Positions 8,760 through 17,644 of a stretch of DNA of 64,000 bases are shown here, piece by piece; position 1 is the stretch's first letter, and each line of letters opens with the position of its first letter. The stretch comes from CANLBN01 sp965230205 (GTDB lineage Bacteria; Pseudomonadota; Gammaproteobacteria; Pseudomonadales; Cellvibrionaceae), in contig OZ245996.1 of NCBI GenBank assembly GCA_965230205.1, positions 310,001-374,000 of the forward strand. The letters are read 5' to 3'. The notes under the pieces were generated by a model, which worked only from the letters and a program-made list of their open reading frames with translations, was not told where the DNA came from and did not search any database. The position numbers and the translations under genes are program-made.

Positions 8760-9488
8760 TTATTTTGCCCCCAGTGAGATCATGCCAGGGATAGCTGTTT
8801 TCTTCTCTACAAAACGCATCAGTGTCATGACTATAGCGGTTACAAGAATATAAAGAACCGTTGCTACCGTAAAAGCTTCGAAGCCTTGAAAAGTGTATTC
8901 TTCGATTTGACGGCTTTGCGCTGTCAGCTCAACAACACCGATTGTCAGCGCGACCGACGAATTTTTAAAAATACCCAAGAATTCACTGGTCATTGGCGGG
9001 ACGATTAAACGGAAACTAACGGGCAATAGCACATAGCGATAGGTTTGCACTTCAGTCAACCCCATCGCCATCGCAGCATTGCGCTGCCCTTGAGGAATAG
9101 CATTAATACCGGCGCGCAACTGCTCGCCAACACGTGCACCAGTATAAGTTGCAAGACATAGTACTGCCGTCCAGAACTCAGGCAATGGCATTTCTCGCTT
9201 AATCCACGTACCTACAGAATCTGGAACAAGCTCAGGAAAAATAAAATACCAAAGGAACATTTGTACGATAAGCGGAATATTACGAAAAATAGCAACATAA
9301 GTCGTACCGATTTTGCGCAACCAGGGAATATTAACTGTACGAATAGTCCCAATAACTGAGCCGATACAGAAGGCAATAATCCATCCAGTTATTGCCACTG
9401 CACATGTCCAGAACAGCCCAGACCATATCCACCCAAAATATGGTTCTTGAAGTAGAATTCCCCAATTCCAGTTGTAGTTAAATCCCAT
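8760..9488 (-). CDS. gltJ: Amino-acid ABC transporter permease (GltJ-like)
   Basis: Second permease subunit. The N-terminus (NWNWGILLQEPYFGWIWSG) closely resembles E. coli GltJ, and the EAA loop (NAAMAMGLTEVQTYRYVLLP) is present. The reading frame extends to a TTG at 9497, but the ATG at 9488 has AGGAGG 9 nt upstream and is the better start. About five transmembrane segments are visible. It lies 54 bp after the binding-protein gene. Confidence 0.9.
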   Translation of the reverse strand: MGFNYNWNWGILLQEPYFGWIWSGLFWTCAVAITGWIIAFCIGSVIGTIRTVNIPWLRKIGTTYVAIFRNIPLIVQMFLWYFIFPELVPDSVGTWIKREMPLPEFWTAVLCLATYTGARVGEQLRAGINAIPQGQRNAAMAMGLTEVQTYRYVLLPVSFRLIVPPMTSEFLGIFKNSSVALTIGVVELTAQSRQIEEYTFQGFEAFTVATVLYILVTAIVMTLMRFVEKKTAIPGMISLGAK

Positions 9489-9542
9489 AATGCGCAACCT
9501 CCTGGAATCTATTTATTTTAATTGGCCAGGTTGTTTTTACGA

Positions 9543-10448
9543 TTAATGAGGCAAAGCCTGGATAGCAAATGCTTCTTTTAATCGAGGAGACAGAGGCATG
9601 TTAATATTTGTTGGCCCTGGGCTAAACCATTTATTATAAACTTTTTCGATCTCACCATTGCGCATCATGTCTGCAAGGACAACATTACCTAAACGCTGAA
9701 AGGTAGAATCATTCTGCGGCACCATGATTCCATAAGGATCAAAGGAAAGAAAACGACCCGTTACTCGAAAATTATCCGGCTTTTTATCTTTACTAATCAA
9801 ACCGAAAAGGAGCACATGATCACCAGCAAAAGCATCTGCACGACCGCTATTCACTAACAACCAAGATTGAGAATGATCCTTAGCAGGAAGTATTCTTATA
9901 TTAAGGTTTTTATCTTCGATAATTTTTTTAACTGATTTTTCATTTGTCGTACCCAAAGTCACAGCGAGCACTTTACCATTCATATCTTCAAGCTCATTAA
10001 TACCAGAACCTTTTTTACTCGCTAATTGAGTACCTGTAATAAATGTAGTCGACAAATATGCCACTTGCTTCTGGCGAGTTAAATTATTAGTTGTCGACCC
10101 GCATTCCATATCAATGGTTCCATTCGAAATTAAAGCAATACGCGTTTGTGACGTTACCGGAACAAAATTAACTTTCAACGATGGCGTTCCAATCTCTTTC
10201 TTAATTTGATCAACAATCTTCATACAAAGATCAACGGTATAACCAATAGGCTCACCCGATTTACCAATATACGAAAAAGGGACTGAGGACTCACGATGAC
10301 CAACATTAATTTGACCACGCTCTTTAATTCTATCTAACACAACAGATTGACCTGCCGCTTGCGCTTGCATTGACAACAAGGCAGTCGTTGCAGCAATAAA
10401 GGCCGATGCCACACCTATTACTTTCTTAGAAAAATATTTATTACTCAT
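9543..10448 (-). CDS. gltI: Periplasmic glutamate/aspartate-type solute-binding protein
   Basis: An SBP family 3 protein of 301 aa with a signal peptide ending in AQA at about residue 31. Blocks shared with E. coli GltI are obvious: VGHRESSVPFSYIG, ECGSTTNN and AKDHSQSW. It is the first gene of the transporter operon. The family binds L-glutamate and L-aspartate; because a cysteate lyase lies directly upstream on the same strand, the acidic sulfonate L-cysteate, a close analogue of aspartate, is a plausible alternative substrate. That is inference only. Confidence 0.88.
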   Translation of the reverse strand: MSNKYFSKKVIGVASAFIAATTALLSMQAQAAGQSVVLDRIKERGQINVGHRESSVPFSYIGKSGEPIGYTVDLCMKIVDQIKKEIGTPSLKVNFVPVTSQTRIALISNGTIDMECGSTTNNLTRQKQVAYLSTTFITGTQLASKKGSGINELEDMNGKVLAVTLGTTNEKSVKKIIEDKNLNIRILPAKDHSQSWLLVNSGRADAFAGDHVLLFGLISKDKKPDNFRVTGRFLSFDPYGIMVPQNDSTFQRLGNVVLADMMRNGEIEKVYNKWFSPGPTNINMPLSPRLKEAFAIQALPH

Positions 10449-10537
10449 ACTATTTCACTCTCTCTTATTATTTAAAATAGGAATCTAAAAGCCACAATCT
10501 AGTTAAAAACTTAATTTGCGACCCGCACTTAAGCAAT

Positions 10538-11548
10538 CTATTTGATATTGGCGACTACATCTTGATACGCAAACAATGCTAGAGAACCTCCGGTATGTAA
10601 AAACACCACATTATCGTCTTTGTTAAAATAGCCTTCTCTAATCAAACCAATCAAACCAGCCATACCTTTACCGGAATACACGGGATCCAAAAGGATTGAT
10701 TCATTACGTGCACATAATTTGATGGCTTCCAAGGTATCCTCATTAGGAAACCCATAACCAGGGCCGGTATATCGATCATCAACGAGGACATTATCTTTAG
10801 AAACGGAACCGGGCAAACCAAGAAGATCGGCCGTCGCACAAACTGTTTTATAGACATTCTCAATTTGAGGATCTTTAGGTGCTTTTACACTAATGCCCAT
10901 CACCGGGATATTGGCACCACCGCAACACATACCTGCAACTAAACCTGCTTGTGTACCAGAACTACCTGTACCATGAACAATATGATCCACCCTCAATTGC
11001 ATTTCATCAGCTTGATGCACTAACTCAGAAGCACAATTCACATAACCTAATGCGCCAATGGCATTGGATCCCCCACCTGGAATAAAGTAGGCCTTTTTCC
11101 CTTGCTTGCATAAATCATCGGTATATTGCTGACCGAGGGCATTCATATCCTGCCCGCCCTTATGAAAGCTTAAATTAGCGCCATAAAGCTGATTAATCAG
11201 CACATTACCTTGCCTTTCATAATCGTCACCAAAATCATCAACAGTTGCGCGCCGCTCTAACAGAATATGACACTCTAAACCTAGAATTTGACAAGCAGCA
11301 GCCGTCTGCCGGCCATGGTTTGTCTGTGTTGCGCCCTGAGTAACAATCGTATCTGCACCTTTAGCAAGCGCATCTCCCATTAAGAACTCAAGCTTTCGGG
11401 TCTTATTACCTCCTGATGCCAAGCCCGTACAATCATCACGCTTGACCCATAAATTAGGGCCTCCAAGTGCCTTACTTAGGTTTTTCATAGGCTCCAATGG
11501 AGTAGATAAATGGGCAAGTTTAACTCTGGGAAAACGTGAAAGATGCAT
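10538..11548 (-). CDS. cuyA: Pyridoxal-phosphate lyase of the L-cysteate sulfo-lyase / D-cysteine desulfhydrase family
   Basis: A fold type II PLP enzyme of 336 aa. The PLP lysine is in SGGNKTRKLEF (about residues 46-56), followed by TQGATQTNH, a glycine loop GTGSSGTQAG and a C-terminal FLHTGGSLALFAY. The start MHLSRFPR and the segments IPGGGSNAIGALGYVNC and LLDPVYSGKGMAG resemble CuyA, which splits L-cysteate to pyruvate, ammonia and sulfite, more than enteric DcyD. D-cysteine desulfhydrase or ACC deaminase-like activity cannot be excluded. The gene lies between an acidic amino-acid transporter and a LysR regulator on the same strand. Confidence 0.75.
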   Translation of the reverse strand: MHLSRFPRVKLAHLSTPLEPMKNLSKALGGPNLWVKRDDCTGLASGGNKTRKLEFLMGDALAKGADTIVTQGATQTNHGRQTAAACQILGLECHILLERRATVDDFGDDYERQGNVLINQLYGANLSFHKGGQDMNALGQQYTDDLCKQGKKAYFIPGGGSNAIGALGYVNCASELVHQADEMQLRVDHIVHGTGSSGTQAGLVAGMCCGGANIPVMGISVKAPKDPQIENVYKTVCATADLLGLPGSVSKDNVLVDDRYTGPGYGFPNEDTLEAIKLCARNESILLDPVYSGKGMAGLIGLIREGYFNKDDNVVFLHTGGSLALFAYQDVVANIK

Positions 11549-11704
11549 AGAAGCTGTTCCTAGCTATTTAATATTAATTATTGAATAGCAGAAATCCTAT
11601 CGTGAGCTTCTGGGTAGAATCCAATGCCAAAATCGCGCCAAACTATTCTTTATATGCATAGTTTTCGCGAATCCAGCATAGAATAAGGGAATGGGGATAA
11701 ATGA

Positions 11705-12616
11705 TTACTGGTATTTTTCCAGAAAATATTCCCACAACATCTCAACCTGTGGGCGACTGGATGCCATATGGCGATATATACGAATATCGAGATCTATCAC
11801 CCAATCATCACCAGGTATAAGAACAAAACGGCCTGAAGCCAAGTCATCCAACACCATGCTTTCTGGCAACCAGGCAAGTCCACTTCCTTCCAACGCCATA
11901 GAACGAATAGCATCAGCAAAAGAATTCACATAGCGCTCTTCTAAGTGACAAGGAACACACTGGCGCTTTAGGAGAGCATCTACTAAACGCCTGAAATAGG
12001 CATTTTCGGGATAGGCTAAAAGGGAAGCAGGGTTTTCTAATGCGCCGGGTAAATTATGCTTTGGACTCAGGTCTTGATTCGGAACAGAAACAGGAATTAA
12101 TCGATCATGACCGATAATTAGAGAGGGATAATCCTGAGGGTCTAATACAACAGAAACGGAGGGGTGTGTTAGCGTAATAAGAAAGTCATACCCTGCTTCT
12201 ATCATATTCTGCACACAATTGTGCATACCATCTGCTTCTACGCGAGTACTGAGAGGCCCAAGGTCTCGCTCAATATCAATAATCCATTTGGGGAAAAATG
12301 TTAGAGCCGTTGTATGCAGAGAGGTAAACTGAACTGTGTGCTCTCCTTTCAGCTTCATCTCATGAAATTCGTTTTTGATATTACTCATCATCAACACAAC
12401 TTCTTGAGCTTTCTTACTGAATATTTTTCCCTCAGGCGTCAACTCAGTAGGGTAAGTACTACGATCAACTAAAGGAACACCTACCCAAAGTTCTAACGCT
12501 TTAATACGACGGGAAAATGCTGGCTGAGTAACATGTCGTTCTTCTGCAGCACGAGAAAAATTATTATGTCTCGCTAAGCACAGAAAATCTTCAAACCACT
12601 TAAAATCTATAAACAT
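11705..12616 (-). CDS. LysR-family regulator, HypT (YjiE)-like
   Basis: A 303-aa LysR-type protein. The N-terminal winged helix includes NNFSRAAEERHVTQPAFSRRIKALE, very like the helix of E. coli HypT/YjiE, and is preceded by the KWFEDFLCLA start. The C-terminal effector domain contains GSGLAWLPES, also as in HypT. It lies 156 bp upstream of the cuyA-like gene on the same strand, so it may control the cysteate/glt genes; the effector is unknown. HypT itself responds to hypochlorite and affects sulfur amino-acid genes, which makes the placement interesting but not conclusive. Confidence 0.8.
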   Translation of the reverse strand: MFIDFKWFEDFLCLARHNNFSRAAEERHVTQPAFSRRIKALELWVGVPLVDRSTYPTELTPEGKIFSKKAQEVVLMMSNIKNEFHEMKLKGEHTVQFTSLHTTALTFFPKWIIDIERDLGPLSTRVEADGMHNCVQNMIEAGYDFLITLTHPSVSVVLDPQDYPSLIIGHDRLIPVSVPNQDLSPKHNLPGALENPASLLAYPENAYFRRLVDALLKRQCVPCHLEERYVNSFADAIRSMALEGSGLAWLPESMVLDDLASGRFVLIPGDDWVIDLDIRIYRHMASSRPQVEMLWEYFLEKYQ

Positions 12617-12696
12617 ACAATAATATCAATCATTTTTAATGAATTGGAGCATGGAGATTATTTAAAGTAAATAGAATTTAGAAGAATTTATTCTGT

Positions 12697-13566
12697 CTAG
12701 GTTACCGGATCCTCTGCTAAAATTTGGTGCGCCAAAGCGATAACCGGCGCATCGATCATACGTCCATCAATTTTACAAACGCCAAGACCTTTATTCTCGG
12801 CTTCGTTCATAGCAGCAACAACACGCGCCGCCCATTCCTTTTGTTCCGCACTAAACGTAAAAATTCGATTAACTTCGGCGACTTGGACAGGGTGCACACA
12901 AAGGGAACCACTAAACCCTAACCTTTTTGCGACAGAAAGCTGCTCTGACAATGTTTTAATATCATCAATTTCACCAATCGAACCGGGAAACCCTAAAGCG
13001 GCTATACCTGCTTCGCCACTGATCAATGCCATTTGCTGACAAACTCCCAGCAAGCTGTCTGGTGTTGGTGGCGCACCAAGTTCGTTCGAAAGATCTTCAG
13101 ACCCCAATGTTAAAGCGATAATTCTTGGGCTAGCATTAGCGACCTCTCTCATATTGAGGGCGCCACGGCATGTCTCTATCATTGGAATTAAAGAGGTATT
13201 ACCCACTTCACATTGCTTGCGCTGCTCAATCTCCGCAATATACGTTTCTATATACTGAATAACTGAAGCATCTTCTGCTTTTGGCAATAACAGAGTATTC
13301 ACTTGACGAAAATCAATTGCAGACAAATCAGCTGATATATTTTCCAGGTCAGAGTTAACACGAATAGCGACCGCTTGCTGCTGTTTACCTAGAGCAGAAA
13401 CGGCTCCAGATAATTGCGCTCTTGCATTCGCTTTTTGATCTTGAGGAATACTGTCTTCAAGGTCTAACACAATAGTATCCGCTCCTCTTAAATGTGCCTT
13501 AGCAACAAAGTCAGGACGATTAGCAGGAACAAAAAGATAACTTCGTGATGAATGTAAACGACGCAT
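12697..13566 (-). CDS. CitE-like CoA-ester lyase, probable (S)-citramalyl-CoA lyase
   Basis: An HpcH/HpaI-type TIM-barrel lyase of 289 aa. Typical CitE blocks are RSYLFVPANRPDF at the start, DTIVLDLEDSIP, MIETCRGALN with the metal-binding Glu, LTLGSEDLSNELG with the metal-binding Asp, and CVHPVQV. Together with the CoA-transferase and hydratase further up the same strand it completes the itaconate route, itaconyl-CoA to (S)-citramalyl-CoA to pyruvate plus acetyl-CoA. A malyl-CoA or methylmalyl-CoA lyase is the main alternative. It follows the TRAP permease by 62 bp. Confidence 0.78.
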   Translation of the reverse strand: MRRLHSSRSYLFVPANRPDFVAKAHLRGADTIVLDLEDSIPQDQKANARAQLSGAVSALGKQQQAVAIRVNSDLENISADLSAIDFRQVNTLLLPKAEDASVIQYIETYIAEIEQRKQCEVGNTSLIPMIETCRGALNMREVANASPRIIALTLGSEDLSNELGAPPTPDSLLGVCQQMALISGEAGIAALGFPGSIGEIDDIKTLSEQLSVAKRLGFSGSLCVHPVQVAEVNRIFTFSAEQKEWAARVVAAMNEAENKGLGVCKIDGRMIDAPVIALAHQILAEDPVT

Positions 13567-13628
13567 TTTTACCTCATAAACAGATGTTTATATTTTTAAC
13601 AAAGTACAACGTAAAGAAGCTAACAACA

Positions 13629-15026
13629 TTAATACCCTTTTAGTTTATCAATATACTCTGGCAAAAACAGAGAAATTTGAGGAATATAAGTAATTAAGAA
13701 CAAAAACACCAACAACAGACATAACCAGGGCAAACACGCTCGAATCACCCAGATAATATTATTGCCGGTAATAGCGGCGGTAACAAAAAGATTTAAACCG
13801 ACAGGCGGGGTTAGCATCCCAATTTCCATATTCACCACCATAATAATACCAAGGTGAATAGGGTCGATACCTAACCTTGTCGCAATGGGAAACAAAATAG
13901 GAGCCATGATCAAAATGATGGCAGAAGGCTCCATAAAATTACCCGCCATTAACAATAAAATATTAACAACGATCAAAAAGCCCCAAGCAGGCAGGCCCCA
14001 TGAAACAATGGCCTCGGCGATAGCATGTGGGATACGCTCTGTTGTGAGAACATGGGCAAATAACATAGCGTTTGCAATGATAAATAACAGCATGATAGAG
14101 ACTTTTGCCGCTTCCAAAACAATCTTACGCACATCGGAATCTACAAAAGATTTGGGAACGGCTGCGATCATTTGCAGACTATTACGTACAATAGCAAGCC
14201 CATAGTTTTCTTCCTGCTTACGCCACGGAATACTTTTCATGGGACCAATATCGCGATAACCAATCACTGCAACGAGATAACCATAGACTGCAGCAACAGC
14301 TGCCGCTTCCGTTGGAGATGCAACACCACCATAAATAGAACCAAGTACAATGATAATCAACATCATTCCTCCCATCGCAACACCGCAAGAACACAATAAC
14401 TGTTTAATTCCTGGGAAAGGTCGTGATGGCAAACCTTTGATGCGGGCAACAATATAGATAGCAACCATTAAAATAAAGCCCATCATAACTCCAGGAATAA
14501 ACCCTGCCATAAACATACGAGAAGCAGATACTTCAGTTGCCGCAGCGTAGACCAGCATTACGATAGAAGGAGGAATTAGAATACCCAAGGTCCCCGCGTT
14601 AGCAATAACGCCTGCTGCAAAAGATTGTGAATAACCAGAGTTAACCATGCCGGCAATACAGATAGTGCCAATCGCCGCAACAGTTGCCGGTGAAGAACCA
14701 GAAACGGCTGCAAAAAGCATACACGCCATCACAGAAGCCATTGCTAACCCGCCTTTGATATGACCAACACTATCGACGGCAAAATTAATCAAACGTCTGG
14801 CGACACCACCAGTAGATAAAAAAGAAGAAGAAAGAATAAAAAATGGAATCGCTAACAAGGTATAATGTTCTGATGTTGCTTCAAACATTTTAAGAGCAAT
14901 AGATGCCAGCGAATCATTCGAAAACAGCAGGATAGTAGCAACGGAAGACAAACCTAAGGCAATAGCGATAGGCATCCCAATGATCATAAAACTAAACAAG
15001 CTTATAAATAAAACTGCAATAGTCAT
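13629..15026 (-). CDS. dctM: TRAP transporter large permease (DctM-like)
   Basis: A very hydrophobic protein of 465 aa with about a dozen membrane segments and DctM family features such as GMPIAIALG, FAAVSGSSPATVAAIG and the ILIPPSI loop. Near the C-terminus MEIGMLTPPVGLNLFV is diagnostic for TRAP large subunits. Its start overlaps the stop of the small permease by one base (TAATG), so the two are coupled. There is an extra hydrophilic stretch around residues 245-300 compared with compact DctM proteins. Confidence 0.93.
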   Translation of the reverse strand: MTIAVLFISLFSFMIIGMPIAIALGLSSVATILLFSNDSLASIALKMFEATSEHYTLLAIPFFILSSSFLSTGGVARRLINFAVDSVGHIKGGLAMASVMACMLFAAVSGSSPATVAAIGTICIAGMVNSGYSQSFAAGVIANAGTLGILIPPSIVMLVYAAATEVSASRMFMAGFIPGVMMGFILMVAIYIVARIKGLPSRPFPGIKQLLCSCGVAMGGMMLIIIVLGSIYGGVASPTEAAAVAAVYGYLVAVIGYRDIGPMKSIPWRKQEENYGLAIVRNSLQMIAAVPKSFVDSDVRKIVLEAAKVSIMLLFIIANAMLFAHVLTTERIPHAIAEAIVSWGLPAWGFLIVVNILLLMAGNFMEPSAIILIMAPILFPIATRLGIDPIHLGIIMVVNMEIGMLTPPVGLNLFVTAAITGNNIIWVIRACLPWLCLLLVFLFLITYIPQISLFLPEYIDKLKGY

Positions 15027-15604
15027 TACTTTTCCTTTTTATTATTATTAACAGTTTCAGATTTGTCTATCGATTCACCCTTCAAATCATTCACAATATC
15101 CATTGACTCTTTTGCTTCATCTGCAAAGCGAAAACCGTCCTCTTTATCAATAATAATTTTCCAACCCTGTTGTAAAAATCGAACTGCTAACAGACCAAAC
15201 CCAATAACCAACACTGTCATAGGTATCCATTTAGGGATAGGGATATCTTCCATTTCAATGCCTATCATTTTCATTTTACTGAGGTAAATCCACGACCCGT
15301 AAAAGAATAAACCGCAGTAAATCAAGCATAGGACAACCGCTGCTAATGCAATGAATCGATGGGTTGATTTTGGCATCAAGTTAACAAAAACATCTACACC
15401 GATATGGGCACCCGTTTTAACACCATACGATGCGCCCAATAAAACTAACCAGGCAGCCATTAATAAAGTCACTTCCTGAACCCAATGAATACCTGCATTA
15501 AAACCAAAACGTGCAACGACTTCGACAAACAAAAGCAATGTCATCGACACAAGAAGCAGTGACAATAACCCTTCTTCTAAATGGTTGATAAAATTACGTA
15601 TCAT
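15026..15604 (-). CDS. dctQ: TRAP transporter small permease (DctQ-like)
   Basis: A four-helix membrane protein, 192 aa from the ATG at 15604. That start is preferred over the ATG at 15619 because AAGGG lies 5 nt upstream of it. It contains the DctQ pattern FVEVVARFGFNAGIHWVQEV and the GAHIGVDVFV motif. The C-terminal tail of about 40 residues is hydrophilic and lysine-rich. It is coupled to dctM and separated from dctP by a 140-bp gap holding a hairpin. Confidence 0.9.
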   Translation of the reverse strand: MIRNFINHLEEGLLSLLLVSMTLLLFVEVVARFGFNAGIHWVQEVTLLMAAWLVLLGASYGVKTGAHIGVDVFVNLMPKSTHRFIALAAVVLCLIYCGLFFYGSWIYLSKMKMIGIEMEDIPIPKWIPMTVLVIGFGLLAVRFLQQGWKIIIDKEDGFRFADEAKESMDIVNDLKGESIDKSETVNNNKKEK

Positions 15605-15707
15605 AAAGACCCTTAGCATTCGTTATTTTTATTGTTAAAGAATAATTAGTGGTCAAGCAATTCAATAGCTACATCGATATTATCTAAATATTATTCTTAT
15701 AAAACAG

Positions 15708-15736
15708 GTACTGACGAGCTTTGCACTCGCCAGTAC
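15708..15736 (-). terminator. Hairpin after the TRAP binding-protein gene
   Basis: GTACTG-A-CGAG (15708-15718) pairs with CTCG-C-CAGTAC (15726-15736) around a 7-nt loop with one mismatch. It starts 9 bp after the dctP stop. On the minus strand it is followed by CTGTTTTAT, a weak U tract. It could act as a partial terminator or a 3' stabiliser giving more binding protein than permease. Confidence 0.5.
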
Positions 15737-15744
15737 TTATATAT

Positions 15745-16734
15745 TTAATTAGAAGCAACCGCTTCCATAATAAGCTCTGGACCTATTTCCTTTTCAAATT
15801 TCTGCCATACAGGCTTCATTGCAGCAATCCACTGCTTACGCTCTACATCTGTCAAACCAATGACCTTAGAACGACCAGAGCCAATAATTTTCTGCCGATC
15901 GCTTAATGATTTTTCACTGGCCACTTGATTACCAAAATCTATCGCATCATCCATTGCCTGTTTAATCTCACGTCTTAGCCGACCGTCAAGACCATTCCAA
16001 AAATCTGCTGATGTAACAATCATATAATCAACCAAACCATGATTTGACTCAGTGATATAAGGTTGGACTTCGAAGAATTTTTTAGAGTAAATGTTAGACC
16101 ACGTATTTTCCTGCCCATCAATTGCTTTGGTCTGTAGCAAAGTAAACACTTCAGAAAATGGCTTTTTTAACGGCACTGCATCAAGGGCTTCAAATTGCGC
16201 ACGCAAAACATCTGAAGACATAATTCTGAACTTTTTACCATTTGCATCAGCCGGTATTTTCAAGGGGTTATTAGCAGATAATTGCTTCATGCCATTATGT
16301 AAGTAACCCAAACCAATTAGACCCTTTTTCTCCATGGACAATAAAAGCTCTTGACCATATTTACCTTGCTGAAAGCGTTCAACTGCAGCCATATCTTCAA
16401 ACAAAAAAGGCAGGTCATACACTTGTAATTTTTTTGTATAGCGAGAAAACTTAGACAAGCTCGGAGCAGCAAACTGCACATCTCCTAACAGCATGGCCTC
16501 TAATACTTTGTTGTCTCCAAACAATTGGCTATTTGGATAAACACTGACTTGAACCTTGTCCCCTATGCGTTTTTCAACAAGCTCTTTAAATCGCAAAGCC
16601 ATTTGCCCTTTAGGTGTGTTTTCAGACACAACATGGGAAAACTTTATCGATATTTTGTCTGCTGCCAGCACCGTGTTCACAGAACCCAAAAACAATACGC
16701 TTAACGCCATTATTGTCATCATGATTTTATTCAT
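15745..16734 (-). CDS. dctP: TRAP transporter periplasmic substrate-binding protein (DctP-like)
   Basis: A DctP-family solute-binding protein with an N-terminal signal peptide ending VLAADK. Family marks are IKFSHVVSENTPKGQMA, KFRIMSSDVLRAQFEAL with the conserved arginine that pairs with a substrate carboxylate, and GQENTWSNIYSKKF. The frame is open to 16788 but the ATG at 16734 begins the signal peptide; the extra 18 residues overlap the hydratase gene. Length is 329 aa. The linked CoA-ester genes suggest a C5-dicarboxylate such as itaconate, inferred from context. Confidence 0.9.
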   Translation of the reverse strand: MNKIMMTIMALSVLFLGSVNTVLAADKISIKFSHVVSENTPKGQMALRFKELVEKRIGDKVQVSVYPNSQLFGDNKVLEAMLLGDVQFAAPSLSKFSRYTKKLQVYDLPFLFEDMAAVERFQQGKYGQELLLSMEKKGLIGLGYLHNGMKQLSANNPLKIPADANGKKFRIMSSDVLRAQFEALDAVPLKKPFSEVFTLLQTKAIDGQENTWSNIYSKKFFEVQPYITESNHGLVDYMIVTSADFWNGLDGRLRREIKQAMDDAIDFGNQVASEKSLSDRQKIIGSGRSKVIGLTDVERKQWIAAMKPVWQKFEKEIGPELIMEAVASN

Positions 16735-16771
16735 AGCAATCTCCAATGTATTTTTTATAGTAAGATATGTG

Positions 16772-17644
16772 TTAAGAAATAAATTCAATCCAAGCCTCAG
16801 CAGTGATAGCCCGCTGTTGCATTGAGTCTTTTGCCCACAATAGAACTCGCTCTCCCTCTACGCGTCCATGAACACTAAGTGGAACGTGATCAAACAAAGG
16901 CCTCAATGCCTTAAACGTAAACCGTTTTACAAGAGTATTTGGCAGGTGTTCACGCAATAGTTCGAGCATTAACGTTGCGGTGAGAGGACCATGAAAGATA
17001 AGACCAGGATAACCTTCTTCCTGCTGGCAATACTCTCTGTCATAGTGAATGCGATGCCCGTTAAATGTCAGAGCAGAATACCGGAACAGTAGTACAGGGT
17101 TTGGTACGATACGTTTAAACCAATCATGTTTTTCGGTATCGACCTCTGGGACATCTGGCTTTTGCCAAGGCAAGTCAGGCGCAGGACGATAAACAATATC
17201 GTGTTCTTCGATCCAATGGCCGCTCGCTTCGCCACGAATATCATGCTGGACAGTGACAAATGCTAATTCACCGCTCTTACCTTTTTTTAATGCAACGTCT
17301 TTAATAGTAGAAATACGTTCAAGGCGCTCACCCACTTTTAGTGGCTGAATAAATTCAAACCTTCCACCCGCCCACATACGTCGCGGCAATTCAATAGGCG
17401 GTAAAAAACCACCTTTGTATGCATGGCCATCATGACCCAACTCAGATGCCATATATGTCGGATTAAATAGAACCCAGTGCCAAAGAGGTGGCAGCTCAAC
17501 ACCCGCTCTTATCAGTAAGTGTGTATCTAATGTAGCGGCTAAAGCTTGTACCCGGCCTTCAAGAATTCTATCTTGTTGAATTTCTTGCCGGCCAATCCAA
17601 TCGGAATAATCAGCCATTGATACGCTTGCTTGCATTTGTGTCAT
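16772..17644 (-). CDS. MaoC/FAS1-like acyl-CoA hydratase, probable itaconyl-CoA or mesaconyl-CoA hydratase
   Basis: A 290-aa double hot-dog hydratase. The N-terminal half has the FAS1-like pattern PPLWHWVLFNPTYMASELGHDG; the C-terminal half has the R-hydratase segment ALTFNGHRIHYDREYC and then GYPGLIFHGPL. This composition is seen in itaconyl-CoA and mesaconyl-C4-CoA hydratases. Its ATG overlaps the CoA-transferase stop by 4 bp (ATGA), so the two enzymes are translated together. The exact acyl-CoA cannot be fixed from sequence alone. Confidence 0.78.
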   Translation of the reverse strand: MTQMQASVSMADYSDWIGRQEIQQDRILEGRVQALAATLDTHLLIRAGVELPPLWHWVLFNPTYMASELGHDGHAYKGGFLPPIELPRRMWAGGRFEFIQPLKVGERLERISTIKDVALKKGKSGELAFVTVQHDIRGEASGHWIEEHDIVYRPAPDLPWQKPDVPEVDTEKHDWFKRIVPNPVLLFRYSALTFNGHRIHYDREYCQQEEGYPGLIFHGPLTATLMLELLREHLPNTLVKRFTFKALRPLFDHVPLSVHGRVEGERVLLWAKDSMQQRAITAEAWIEFIS

